64,000 nt of DNA from Chlorops oryzae. Lineage: Eukaryota; Arthropoda; Insecta; Diptera; Chloropidae. The stretch covers positions 20,493,571 to 20,557,570 of the forward strand of contig CM035806.1 of the NCBI GenBank assembly GCA_020466095.1, in the 5' to 3' direction. Shown here one piece after another: positions 1-13,378 of the stretch; positions within the stretch are counted from its first letter, which is position 1; every line of letters starts with the position of its first letter. The notes beneath the pieces were generated by a model that made no database searches, was not told where the DNA came from, and saw only the letters and a list, made by a program, of their open reading frames with translations. The translations under genes and the position numbers were made by a program.

Positions 1-520
1 TTCATTTTTCATTCATTTTTCATTGTTGTTTGTTTGTACCTACATACTTTTTACTTTTTGTTTTTTTTTTTTTCATAGTAGAAAATCTTTTGCACGCAAA
101 GCAAAACGAGGCAGCGAAAGAACGACGGCACGACAGAAGTTATTTCTTCCGTTGCTCATGCAATACAATATCCAGTACAATTTCGCTTGATTTTAATGCT
201 TGCTACCGTGCCAGTTTTTAATTTCATTCCCATGTTTAACCGCCAGAAAATTGGCACTTTCGTCGCACGAAAGAGGACACGCTGTAAATTATTAAATGCA
301 ATTTTTTTTTCCAGTTCTAATAACTCAATTTGCATGGTGTTGCTGCTGGTTGTTGTTCCTATTTATAAGAGGAGTTCTGTGCACCGACGGACAGGAACAT
401 AAGTTGAACCCTACAACCGAACACTAGTTCTCTTAAATGGGCGAGAAAATAACTGGTTACCATATTTTATACACAGAAAATTGAAACACACACACATATA
501 TATATGCGTATATATATACA
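1..520. other. Non-genic AT-rich DNA
   Basis: No convincing gene is seen. The stretch holds T-rich runs (about 60-74) and a short TA/CA microsatellite at 490-522 just before the foldback element. The small open frames here have no recognisable domain. Confidence 0.6.
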
Positions 521-2118
521 TTAGGGTGTCCCAAAAAATTTTTTTTCGAATTTAATAGTAGAACGTAAGGTTTCCGAAAGCTTATGGGTCAAAGTATTTT
601 TGAGAATTTTTTCAGATTTTTCGTAAAAGGTTTAGAGGTTGCGCTCAGCGGATTTGCCTCAAAAGCCCCACATTTTCAAATTTTTGGAGATAGCTTCTTC
701 ATAAGCAATGCTTTTCAGGATTTTTTGGTATTAGTCGGTGGAAAAGTATACAATCTTTGTTCTCAGTTACATAAACTGCAAAATATACCAACTTTATAGG
801 CTATTTAGGCATCTTTAGTAGACATTTCTACGAACAAAATCGGGCGTCAAAAAAAGAAGTCCCCAAAATTTCTTAATTTTATATGAAAATGGTTGAAAGT
901 AATGATGCAATTTCAAAGAGTACGAATTGCTTTGTAATTTGTTATAGGAAATTAGGATTTTAATTTTATAGTTCCAAAGCTATGTCCCGTTATCTTTTCC
1001 AAAACATTATAACAAAAACACGTTGCATACTTCCAGGCTTACATTTGAAAATCTCATTGCCTATATGATAGCCAATCAATATTAAATAGACTCAAAATGA
1101 CGAGTTTTTCATGTTTCCCTTTTTCTAAAATCTCTTGCTATAAGACGAATTTGCTTTGTCCTTGAATATTTTCCTAGATCGTGAAGAGTAGGTAAGTTCG
1201 AACTATTATTATGGATTAGTTAACAATTAATTTCCTATCTTCACTTCACCCTAGATATGTCTTCGCTAAGAAAAGGATCTGTGTGGCTTGTGGGTGCAAT
1301 GATAGATTCCTTTAGCCCAGGCAAATCGCCAACAAAAATAATAAATAACTTCCTTAATCTGTTTTTTTAAATTTTTATTAAATTTAAGTTTATGGGTAAT
1401 TAGTTTCAAATGGTATGTGCCGGAATGTCTCAAACGCATTAGGTTCGCAAATACAACTTTTAAGATTCTGAATACTCCAACGCTAATGCCGCCAAGGACA
1501 AAGCAAATTCGTCTTATAGCAAGAGATTTTAGAAAAAGGGATATTAGCACGGCGGGAAAGTTAACCGAAAATCAATGCCCATGGAAAACTCGTCATTTTG
1601 GGTCTATTCAATATTGATTGGCTATCATATAGGCAATGAAATTTTCAAATGAAAGCCTGGAAGTATGCAACGTGTTTTTGTTATAATGTTTTGGAAAAGA
1701 TAACGGGACATAGCTTTGGCACTATAAGAGTAAAATCCTAATTTCCTTTAACAAATTACAAAGGAATTCGTACTCTTTGAAATTGCATCATTACTTTTAA
1801 CCATTTTCATATAAAATTAAGAAATTTTGGGGACTTCTTTTTTTGACGCCCGATTTTGTTCGTAAAAATGTCTACTAAAGATGCCTAAATAGCCTATAAA
1901 GTTGGTATATTTTGCAGTTTATGTAACTGAGAACAAAGATTGTATACTTTTCCACCGACTAATACCAAAAAATCCTGAAAAGCATTGCTTATGAAGAAGC
2001 TATCTCCAAAAATTTGAAAATGTGGGGCTTTTGAGGCAAATCCGCTGAGCGCAACCTCTAAACCTTTTACGAAAAATCTGAAAAAATTCTCAAAAATACT
2101 TTGATCCATAAGCTTTCC
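521..2118. mobile_element. Foldback-type inverted repeat element
   Basis: Two arms of about 590-625 bp are near-perfect reverse complements: 575-1164 on the left and 1493-2118 on the right, separated by about 330 bp of unrelated spacer. Matching landmarks are AAGCTTATGGGTCAAAG at 580 against its complement near 2105, and TAAGACGAATTTGC at 1141 against 1505. The right arm carries an extra block of about 40 bp near 1542-1585. The left side starts with TTAGGGTGTCCC at 521, which has no partner on the right, so the right terminus may be decayed. The open frames at 584-799 (+) and 1894-2109 (-) are the same sequence read from each arm and are not genes. This is probably a foldback or long-TIR non-autonomous DNA transposon. 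Confidence 0.8.
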
Positions 2119-2762
2119 AATTTTCTATTTAAGGTGACTATTTAAGTTAAGCGAGCTCTGAAACTTGCTTCAATTGAGCTTTAATATTAAGTGAATTGAG
2201 TGAAATCTATACTTCAGTTCGCTTGAACATCGAAGAATTGAATTGATTTCGGTTTCAATTTCAGGAAGTACATTCATTCCAAATTAAGGATAAGAGAAAT
2301 AATTAGAGCCTTCAATCATTCGGTTGACCTCATATTGATGCATAAAGCCTTGATTGAGCGATCTAAGTAGAATTTCTCGTGCTGCTCGCTTTGTGTTGTC
2401 AAGCCTGCACGGCAATTGCATTGATTGCGATTCGTCGGAAATTTAATTTGCATAATTGATTGGAATTATTTCAGACTAAGCAAAGCGCCAATTAAATATT
2501 AATTCCATTGAATGCGAAACACTTTAAGGCACAAATTTATAGCCCATGCGGGCTTGTACGTCTTCACTGCACACTAAAGCCTTTAAGCTAAATAGTCATA
2601 TGCATTTTTCATTTTTTATTTGTGATGTAACGAAACTTTTGTTTTATGAGGAAGGTAAATAGGAGGGAAAATATCTAAGTAAATAATTCTTTTTTTCATT
2701 TAAAGTATTTAATTTGCCTCACAATACAATATCCGACACTGTCATGTATGTTTGAACATTTT
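2119..2762. other. Non-genic spacer
   Basis: AT-rich unique-looking sequence between the foldback element and the first DINE-1-like copy. No supported gene is present. Confidence 0.5.
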
Positions 2763-3610
2763 TATACCCGACACACTCTGTGTCGAGGGTATATTGCGTT
2801 TGTTGGGTTGTGTGTAACACCCAGAACCAGTCGAGATAGACCATACAAAATGTATATAGAAATGATCAGCGTCACCAGGAGATTCGATTTAGACATGTCC
2901 GTCCGTCTGTCTGTCTGTCCGTCTGTCCGTCTGTTTGTATACAGTTATCTTATCGAAGGAGTTGAGCTATCTTGACAAAATTTGGTATGCGTGCTCACGG
3001 GGACATGAGTAAGAACAAGTTCGAGAATGGACCCGATCGGAACATTTTTAGGGGTACCTCCAGTACTAGGGTCTGTTACGAAAATCACAAAAACTGCTCT
3101 AAAATCGAAGTTTTTCATGGTATTTTGATGAAATTTGATATTTGAACATGTTTAAAGGCAAGTAATACGATTTAAAAAATTGGAAAAGTGGGCGTGGTAT
3201 AAGGGCGTTTTTCAAAAATTGTCTCCTACTCCCGAAATACCAATGGGACTTGAACAAAAATTGGCACGTATACTTCCTTGATAGCCAGTAACGTCCTTCC
3301 CAAAAAACCATTATTAAGGGTACCTCTAGTACTAGGGTCTGTCACAAAAATCCCAAAATGCCTCAAAATCAGACTTTATTGAAATATTTCAATGAAACTT
3401 AGAATTTGAGAGTATATATAACGGTCCGATTAGAATTCCAAAAAAATTTGAAAAGTGGGCGTGGCAAAAAGGCGGTTTTCATTTAGAAATTTAACAAAAG
3501 TCGGTATATGGGGCTCCTTATGCCCTTAAACACCACTTGATATTAAAAATTATGTGTCTGTGTCGGGTATTCTATTGTCAGGCTCGCCTGACTATAACAC
3601 CCTTACTTGT
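2763..3610 (+). mobile_element. DINE-1/mini-me-like element, full copy A
   Basis: The element starts with TATACCCGACACACTCTG, which folds on itself through TGTCGAGGGTATA. A GTCY tract (GTCCGTCTGTCTG, about 2900-2935) follows. Two diverged internal repeats each contain ACTAGGGTCTGT (near 3067 and 3331) and GTGGGCGTGG. The 3' end has the palindrome CAGGCTCGCCTGAC and CCCTTACTTG followed by a T run. The same architecture recurs at six other places in the window. A terminal hairpin, a GTCY microsatellite and no coding capacity are known traits of DINE-1/mini-me elements, now classed as non-autonomous Helentrons. Family membership is inferred from layout, not from a database match. Confidence 0.75.
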
Positions 3611-4019
3611 TTTTTTTAAATCAAGGCATCAGGACCACAAGGTAGTCTGGAAATTTTTAATATTCTGATTTTTTTTTTAACTAAAAAAAAAAAATGAAAA
3701 GCACTCTTTTGTCACGCCCATTCTTCCAATTTTAGCTGCATTGTACAGCAGCAACTTGTTGCGGTACAAAGGAAACCATCAATTTCGTGTAAGCCACAAA
3801 TAAAATATCGACATCAAAACACACCGACGAGGAGGCTGAGTGTATTGCGGTATTGTCACTCGAGAGTTTCAATGTTTAGAGCACTTATGGTGCGGTTAGC
3901 CGCTATATGGAGTATTGTTCTGTACTTGCCACAAGATATGATGAAACCTGAGATTAAATGATGTGTCATCATTTCCATTAAAGAGTAAACTTTAATTGAA
4001 TTGGCTTTGCAACCAAAAT
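3611..4019. repeat. Segment P1, diverged copy near 56.05 kb
   Basis: About 3745-3945 matches 56045-56165 in the same orientation. Shared blocks include AGCCACAAATAAAAT, ATTGTCACTC followed by GAGTTTC, and GGTTAGCCG/CGTTAGTCG. There is no coding frame. It may be an old duplicated regulatory segment or an uncharacterised repeat. Confidence 0.45.
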
Positions 4020-4240
4020 CTAAGATCCATTTATCGAGTGATAATTATGGTCAATAAAGTAATTGTGGTTCATTTAATTCCATTTCAAGTCTATTGATGC
4101 ATCGTGGAAGAGCTCGCGATTCCGTTGTCAATCAATCAATTACAGGCAAATGCAAAACTAGACGTTTGCGTGCAATGGAGGAAAGTTGGCCGCACTTAAA
4201 AGCCAATTGAAGCCGGATTGGTTCGAAAAATCGAATCGAA
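4020..4240. repeat. Segment P2, diverged copy near 63.1 kb
   Basis: About 4028-4226 matches 62990-63170 in the same orientation: GATAATTATG, then GATTCCGTTGTCAATC, GGCAAATGCAAAA, and GCACTTAAAAGCCAATTGAA. The order P1 then P2 is kept in both places, about 0.2 kb apart here and about 7 kb apart on the right. No coding frame is seen. Confidence 0.5.
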
Positions 4241-4559
4241 CTCGATTGAGAAATATTTTATTGAAATCTTTTTTTTCTCTTCGTTAATTGCTAGTGGATT
4301 TGTAACGAAGTCAGAGTTCCGAATTTCAAAACATTTCGTTTCATTTCCATCTCTAATTGATTTCAATCGAATTATTTACTCCTCTATTACCATAGAAATT
4401 GTATTATTCTTAATGATTCTTCTGTATGACGATTGAAAGTGAAGCTTGCGAGATGAATTTTTTCTCTGAAAAAAATTCCCTGATAGACTCAAAGTCATGG
4501 CATAAAACTGGAAAATAAAAACTAAAAAATTAAAAAAAGCTGTAGCTTTTGCTCATCTG

Positions 4560-4900
4560 AATCCGATGGAAGCTGATTACTGAAGTAAAATAAAAGAGCC
4601 CTAAACATCGGTAATTATTTCTATGAGCTTTTTAAGTACCTAAGACGCATTCGGATCATATAACTTTGTTGGAGAGAATTTTTCAATTTTCTTTTAGCTG
4701 AAAATTATCGTCACACTGGATTAACAATTTGCTTAGTTTAGTCGAGATACTTAGTAAAGAACTGTCGAAAAGAGCACTAAAAATCGGGATTTTTCACTAC
4801 AAAAATTACCTTTATGAGCATTTTAATTAGTGCAGACACGTTCAGATCCCATAAGTATGTTTGGGAGAGTTCTTACGCTTCTTACCGGCTACAAATTTTT
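4560..4900. repeat. Degenerate tandem duplication, period about 180-195 bp
   Basis: The block at 4597-4690 (AGAGCCCTAAACATCGG, then ATGAGCTTTTTAAGT and GTTGGAGAGAATT) is repeated with divergence at about 4771-4885 (AGAGCACTAAAAATCGGG, ATGAGCATTTTAATTAG, TTTGGGAGAGTTC). No gene is present. Confidence 0.4.
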
Positions 4901-7720
4901 CAAAGAAAGTATAGGAAAAATTTGGATTTCCTTCAAGCTATGCCCAGAAAATTAAAAAAATATTAGATTTTTTTGGGTATTTTTGTTTTTTTAAATGTTA
5001 TGGAATTTTTTTTTTTTTTTTATTAATAGTTTTTGTTTTTATTTCTGTTCACTAGACCGTTAGCTACAACTTTGCCAAAGACAGTTAACCGATATCTCTA
5101 ACTCTTACGGAGCTACTAAACATAAACGATGCTACCACTTTTGTCTAAAATCAGCAAAGGCTCGCAATGTGTGGGGCTTCATAAATTCAAAACGCCTGCT
5201 AAACTCGCGAAACTCAGCTAATGTTTTACTCACCTTTGGTCATACTATCAAACGTATATAGTGGAATCCCATTATTTTTCAAAAACTTGATATCTGTGTC
5301 ACAGTGTAATATGAACGCACTTTTTGGGCTCTGATGTGTGATCGTCGATCAACGGTTTTCGTCCGAATTTTATTGTTCCCCGATATCTTATTGACAATAT
5401 GCGACGATAATGTGAACCTCAACAACAATGATTGTGGAAATTGTAGAAAATTGTGCCAATCTGGCGCAGATTGCGCTATTTACGCAGATAGTTGGATGGC
5501 AGCTTTAGAACACTTCCCTTTTCCGCGGAGAGAAATTTCCAGGCCTGAATTCCCGGGGAAAATTAATTTAGAATAAGGCTGATTATGTGTAAACTAGTGT
5601 AATAAATGTAATCACTTCCTTCCGTAACAAATTTTTAAACGGATTCAAATTGTCGGGGAGAAAAAATGAAAAATTCCTCCTGAAAACCAGTGTACCTACG
5701 TCCCCTCATTCCCTCATCTACACGATTTTGCACGTTTGAAACGATTTGCGTTGCTTTTTTTTCAAAATTTATTTGTGTTTCCTCGAAACATTCCATTTGG
5801 TTTCATCGTTGAGTCACTCAATTGAAATAACTTTTCTCGATCCGCTTTCTCGTTGTTGTCGTTATCGTTATCGTCCTCGTGCTCGTGCACGTTCTGCTGC
5901 TTTCGCAAAAAGCTTAAATAAGAGCTGCCAATGTTCCTCATCAGCACCTGTTTAATGTACTTCGCATCAGTTCATCTGAACAACTCGTTGAAAGCCATCG
6001 GGAAAGTGTTGTGGAAAATGTTATAACAACTCTCATCTCATTTTCGACTCATTGTTACCCGTTAAGCTTCACATAGTGGATAACATAAAATGGCGCTTGG
6101 GGGCTCATTATTTTCTCACCTGTCGCACAATCGCAAGGCTAATTAGAACAAATGATGTTAAGTCCTTAAAAATGCGAGGAAAATGAAACGAAGTTTTTCG
6201 TCCTCTTGTTGTTTTTTTCTTCATTTTTGAATTTTTTTTTTTTTTTTTTTTTTTGTTAGTAGAAATAATAATGCTGATTAAGAGGGGCACACAAACTCTC
6301 AGTAATATTTTATTTATTTGATATTTAATTTTTTTCTTCTTTTGTTTTTTATTCGACAGACTTACCACATCTATGGGAAGTAGCGATGACAGCGTGTAAA
6401 AAATGGCTTGAGGCAACTGAAAAACGCACACAAACACACACAGAAATATTTTATGCAAGCGACTGCGACATTTTCCGCTCAAAACTCGAAGAGGGAAATA
6501 GAGAAAGAAAAATAAAGCAGCCATAATTGAGGTAAATATTATTTGATATTCTTAAGTACGCTGTATGGTTGCTGGCTTTTTGTAGCGAAGTGTTCCTTTA
6601 GTGCAATCATTAGCATTGACGGTTAGCACGATAAATGCTCGCAGGGTTCAACTGGACTCAGAGAATGTACATTGATGTATTTATTTTGAAAAACATGTAG
6701 CTTTGGTACCCAGCAGGAAATTTGCTTAAAAGAGACCCTGACAGTACACTGACCTCATTTAAATTTCAGTAGCCAATGAAAATCGAGCCCATGAACAGCA
6801 CCCTTCTACGATGACATTGTCCTCCAAGGTGGCATGCGCCATAATGTCACTTATATGTATGTCCCAGTGAAACCACTGATGTTTCTGTCCTGCTGGCGGT
6901 AATTGCCTGCTGGGTATGTCTATGAAAGCGTTGCCAGACGTGCCGCACTTCTCGTGATGTCACGGCGCTTTGGCCGCAAATTCGAGTGTCCTCCCGCAAT
7001 GTGGAATCGCCTCACACATTTGAGTGCAAAAACTGAAAGGACTTCTCGTAGATGGATGAAAGTTGTCCCTGAACCGTACTTTCAAGATATTAAAAAGAAC
7101 AAAAATGCGAAGGTTCCTCAAAGTCGGACACACCCACCACTCGCACTTAAAATCCCACTGTGCATCGGGACATAAAAGTTGCAATTATTGGGAAGTGCTA
7201 AAAAATTTTCCCCCCTATAAAATCAAGTCATAAAAGGAAAAGTTGGTTATGAACATTTTTATTACCGAGCAAGAGAATTTTAATGGGAAGTCTTCATATT
7301 TTTCCTTGCGGATATGTACTCATTAAAATTTGCCCTGAATTTCGTTTGAAAGTCCGCAACTCTGGGGAAATTAAAAAAAAAAAATCCCGCTTGCAAGAAA
7401 TATTTTATCTGGCAACGCTGGCTGTTGCAAACATCTAACGACAAGAAAAGAATAAAGGTAAATGTGTCAAACAACTAATGCAAGTGGAACGACAAAGAGC
7501 CATAAATTGACACATGTTCCGTCGACATTTGAAGTGATCGGATTTTCATTGAACATTTAGTCAAGAGCAAAAACTCAATACGTTCACAGTGCTAGCACGT
7601 TAAATTGCTCTTTGGTATGGTACCTTACCGAAAGGTATACTTAGAAGTTTAATTTTTTCTATAATAAATTGCGATGAAAGATGAAATTTAGAAATATGTA
7701 AGAAATTATTAAATTACATT
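4901..7720. other. Non-genic AT-rich DNA
   Basis: No supported gene. The stretch contains T runs (about 5010-5022 and 6233-6254). The open frames of 60-138 codons are rich in K, F and S or lack any domain. One at 6108-6524 (minus) is driven by poly-A/T tracts. Confidence 0.5.
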
Positions 7721-7721
7721 A

Positions 7722-7790
7722 GGTTAGGTTAGGGTGGCTGCCCCCTTTAAGGGGACACACTTAGGCCGCAATTGCATTAAGTGATGGTAA
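7722..7790. repeat. TTAGG-like LINE-tail fragment
   Basis: ATTAGGTTAGGTTAGGGTGG followed by CTGCCCCCTTTAAGGGG and ACACTTAGGCC resembles the terminal fragments of non-LTR elements that are common in flies. Only about three TTAGG-like units are present. Assignment is from recollection of the motif and is weak. Confidence 0.3.
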
Positions 7791-7862
7791 AATTTTATTC
7801 AACTTAAATCGTTATTATTTATCGGTTCAGGGCACTGTTGCCAGATTTTTAGGGGAATATTC

Positions 7863-8253
7863 CTTTCCTCACTCTCTTTCTTTTTCCATTTCTCTCTTTC
7901 TCTTTCTCACTCTCTTTCTCACTCTCTTTCCCTTTCTATCCTTTCTCTATCTCTCCCATTCTCTCTCCCTTTTCCTCTCGCTCTCTCCCTTTCTTTCTCT
8001 GCCTTCTCTCTCTCTTCCCTCTCTTTCCTTTCTCCTCTCTCTCTCTCTTCTTCTCTCTCTCCTCTCTTTCCTCTTCTCTCTCTTCTCTCTCTCTCTCCTC
8101 TCTCTCTCTCTTCTCCTCTCGCGCTCTCTCTCTAACTCTATCTCGCTCTCGCGCTCTCTCTCTCTCTCTATCTCGCTCTCGCGCTCTCTCTCTAACTCTA
8201 TCTCCTCTCCCTCCTCTCCTCTAACTCTCATCTCTCTCTCGCGCTCTCTCTCT

Positions 8254-8347
<94 letters not shown>

Positions 8348-8348
8348 C

Positions 8349-8424
<76 letters not shown>

Positions 8425-8478
8425 TCTCTCTCTCTATCGCTCTCTCCCTTACTCTTGCTCCGTCTCTAGCGCTCTCTC
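7863..8478. repeat. CT/GA microsatellite tract
   Basis: About 600 bp of almost pure pyrimidine on the + strand. It begins as irregular CTTTCTC units and becomes (CT)n, including perfect runs at about 8258-8298 and 8353-8420. The units CTCTCGCGCTCTCTCTCTAA repeat near 8118-8205. The ER-rich open frame on the minus strand (7947-8231) is an artefact of this repeat. Confidence 0.95.
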
Positions 8479-9857
8479 ACTTAATTTTCAATTTTGTAAA
8501 TCTTAAGGCCTCATAATGAGAAAATACCAACTATTCGACAGGAGAGGTTCAATTTTTCACGGAAAACCATCGATGGTGGTGACTTTAAAATTCCTTTAAT
8601 TGCCCTGCACAGGCTTTAAATTCTTATTTAATTGTTTAATGACCAGATCATCCCACAGCGACTCATTCAATTAAACTGTAAATGAACTCATCACCCATAA
8701 CTACAAGGGGGGTTTTTTTGGTTTTTTTGTTGTCTTCATTCGTTTATCAAAGCATTGGCATTAAAAAAGGGGGAATTGTAATTATCAACCTGACGACTTA
8801 TGGCAAGTCAGTAATTTATGAATTTAATTGAAATTAATGGTCGAAATTTCTGGCATTTTCAAATTCCATCGACGAAAGTAAATAATTTTAATGTGAATAC
8901 CTACATTAAATAATAGTGAAAACTGTCGAAGTCTATTCCTCTTCATATTTTTTCTCTTTCTCATTCTAAGGAATTTAGTGAACTTTCCTGTGAGTTGAGC
9001 GAGGATGAGAAAAAGTTTTCTGCTTCATGTGAAAACGTATAAGCGAAGAATAAAAAGGAATCTAAATTTCGAAAAGTTTTGCATTTGCAACTTTTACTCA
9101 CAGCATTCCGATTTATGCAATTTAGAATTATGAAATAAAAAACAACAACAACAAAAAACACATAAAAATAACATTGGTACACATCCGTTTTGAATATAAA
9201 TTTGTGGTTAACAGAGTCTGCAACGAAAGTTTAAAAACAAAACAAAACAAAAAACATAGTGAAGTCGGAAAAGTAACTGAGGGAAAACTTTGTTTTCATT
9301 CAACTATTTAAGGATTTTTCTGCACAAAAAGCTTAAGCTTATTAAAATTCCTAAATTTCCCGACAATGAATCTATCAGAAAACAAAAAACATACAAAAAA
9401 AGTGATAAACTACTTCATCATAAGAAACTCTTATTTGCCAGCGTATGAAACAAAGCAAATTTATTCAAATGCATAATTGAAAAACCATTTTTAAGTACCA
9501 AAAAAAAAAAAAAAACTTCACTATTGAACGGAATTCAGAGCGTAATTAACTTTCAGATTCCAATGCAGTCGAATCAATTTCGTCGTTTTATGTTTACCTT
9601 GTCTCAAACATGAGCATTATTCTCCTTCTTTCAATGTTACTGACGCTTTGTCACCGAAAATGGAAAACTACTCCATCATTGCAGTTAATGAGAAACTGAA
9701 ATTAATTGTCCTTTGAATTGATGATGATAAAATGTCTCCATATATATCGAGCTCGATAAATAATTATTTGTATAAATGACATTTCAATGCACCATATAAA
9801 ATGGCAATTTATACAAATATGCATAGTATTGCATAGTTATGAGTGACATTTAGACTC
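8479..9857. other. Non-genic AT-rich DNA
   Basis: No supported gene. A-rich tracts lie at 9125-9160, 9230-9255 and 9500-9516. No repeat family is recognised. Confidence 0.5.
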
Positions 9858-10010
9858 TAGGGATGGACGATATTTGAAAAGGTATCGAATCCAATCTATA
9901 GCGAAAATATATACACATTGCACCTGTGGTATCAATTTTCGATTTATCGAGATAAAAAATATTGCTCAAAAATGTCGCAACGATGTTTTAAAAGTATCGA
10001 TTGTAGTTAT
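9858..10010 (+). mobile_element. hAT-like fragment (TAGGGATGG terminus)
   Basis: TAGGGATGGACGATATTTG at 9858 resembles the terminus TAGGGATGGGCAATATGG at 57014. It is followed by TATCGA-rich sequence of the same style (TTTTCGATTTATCGAG). No right terminus is seen before the next element, so this is a truncated relative. Confidence 0.45.
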
Positions 10011-10107
10011 AATGAAATACATTTATATGCATATAGGTATATTCCTGCCATCGCTAATAACGACGATTATTGTTGTGACGATAATTGTCATATATTCTTG
10101 CGAACAC

Positions 10108-11321
<1,214 letters not shown>

Positions 11322-12050
11322 CCTTTAACTTTTGTGATTTCTCATCCCATTACTGTCGCTTCATACGACTCTTCGTACTCCTTACTTACAGCTCAACACA
11401 ATGATATTTCTTCGGCAATAAACTCAACACATCATTTTATCGTTTAATTACTACCTTCATGTTCCTCGTATTTACCCTAGCGAGATATTGATTTCTGTTA
11501 TTGAAAAAAGACAAAACCTTTCTCAAGCTTAATGAGAGCAATGCATTCGGTTTTGTACTTTGAAGCTTAATTGTGAGTTTGAAAAGTAATTTCTTCGAAA
11601 AGTTCGATGTTTAGTCGAGTTCCAAAGACAAACATAAACGTGTATTTACCTGCTTTGTGGGCTTGATAGAGACGAAGCGCATTTAACAGAATAAAATGAC
11701 AAAGTTAAATAAAATTGGCATGGAAATCATTCAATACAAAATTTAATGTTTTATCTAACGTCTTCATGATGTTTTGCAGAGAGGGAGAAAAAAAAAGCAA
11801 ATACGCAATGTCCTATTTTCAGGACAATTTGCCAACGATAAATACAAAATACGATTCCGTCAATTCCGACCATGAAAGACATTAATCTTTTTCAAATCGA
11901 TTCGGGGTTTTCTTTGGACTTGCTTTGTAATTTCCTCGTTCGCAATCGCAAACTCTACATCCTCGGCCTCCATTATCTTCACATTCAAATTTCTAATGGT
12001 TTTTGTATTGTAAACAAGAATTCTTCATCGGCCGAAAATTGGAACTTGCG
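11322..12050. other. Non-genic spacer
   Basis: AT-rich sequence without a supported gene or recognised repeat. Confidence 0.5.
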
Positions 12051-13378
12051 GTAAGATACATACAAACCCACATAAGTATGCTAAAAAAAATATTTCTGTT
12101 TGTTCGTTCTGTATGCCCAAAAGAAGTTGTCCTCTTCTTAGTTTTTGCTTGGTTGGGGCGACGCACAGTGGTAAAAGTTGGTTTTTGAATGAAATTTGAA
12201 TTTTAAATGAAACATTTTACCCTTTTCAGCATGTTCAATCATTTCACTTTTAAGCGAATACCCTCATTATGTATTGTTGTTAAACTACCGAAAGAATCAG
12301 TAACTACATTTGTGTGAAAATTTCAAAAGTTGTAAAAAACAAAAATTATTTCTTGAGAAAATTAGGTTTTATTTTTTATGGAAGAAAACTAATTATTATT
12401 ATTATTATTAAGCAGGCTGTAAAGCACCACGACCTAAAAGATCTTTTGTGCAGCCCGTATTCCTTTAGCATAATTTAAGACTATTAAAGAATCTTAAAAT
12501 TTCTAAAGGACTAAAACGACTAATTGCTTGAGCGACCATTATTCTTGCCCCTAGACACGCGAGTCTGCGCCTAGCCGCAGCAGGGCTTACTTACATAAAA
12601 CATGCTCTGCTGTTTACTTCTCTGACTTGCAAAGTCTACAGAGATCTTCGTTTATCACCCCCATCTTTTTCAGGTGATATTTCAGTCTACAGTGCCCGTT
12701 AAGAGTTCAGTATAGATCTTGATATTGTTTCTGATCAGGTTAAAGCTTGGCAACTTCTGGCTAAGATAGCATACATACAAACCACATAATATGCTAAAAT
12801 AACATAATTTCTGTTTTTCGTTCGTATGCCCAAAAGAAGGTCCTTTCTTAGTTTATGCTTGTTGGCAGACAGGGTAATAAGTTGTTTTTGCAGCAAATTT
12901 CGGAAATTGGTAAAAAATTTTACCCTTTTCCATTTCAATCATTTCACTAAGCGAATACCCTCATATTATTGTTGTTAAAACCTGTAAATCAGTACTACTT
13001 GGTGAAATTTCCGAAAAGTTTAAAAAACAATAATTATTTCTTTCAAAAATTATTTATTCTTTATGGAGAACTATTTTATTATATTAAACATTAAGCCCAT
13101 AATCTGTGCGCCGTATTCTAGATATTTGACTATTAAAAATCTAAATTTGCAAAGGACTAAAAGATAATTGCAGCACCATTATTCTCCTAATCAGCGAGTC
13201 TCGAACTAGCCTGAAGCAGGGCTTATACAAAAAATGCTGTTTTCTTACTCTAATCTTCTAGTTACGTAGATTTCGTTTATCACACCCGCATCTTTTTCAT
13301 GATATTTATTAAGTAGCCCTGTTAAGTATGTTCAGTATCCGATCTTTGATATTGTTTGCAGGTTAAGTGTAGCTTCCG
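12051..13378. repeat. Imperfect direct duplication, about 700 and 612 bp
   Basis: Copy 1 (12051-12752) and copy 2 (12762-13378) run in parallel from TAAGATACATACAAACC to GATATTGTTT...GGTTAA. Landmarks include TGCCCAAAAGAAG (12114 and 12828), GCGAATACCCTCAT (12255 and 12951) and CGTTTATCAC (12650 and 13274). Copy 2 is about 12% shorter, and the differences are dominated by 1-4 base deletions scattered throughout. That pattern is more like an uncorrected long read than ordinary evolution. Copy 1 gives a better protein match to a LINE C-terminus than copy 2. Confidence 0.8.

Noticed and set aside
584..2109. Two nearly identical 71-residue frames on opposite strands
   Set aside because: They are the same sequence in the two arms of the foldback element, not two genes.
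6108..6524. 138-residue Lys/Phe-rich frame on the minus strand
   Set aside because: Dominated by poly-A/T runs and low-complexity residues.
7722..7745. Interstitial telomere (TTAGG)n
   Set aside because: Only about three units next to LINE-tail-like sequence; higher flies do not use TTAGG telomeres.
7947..8231. 94-residue Arg/Glu-rich frame on the minus strand
   Set aside because: Product of the CT tract; no unique sequence.
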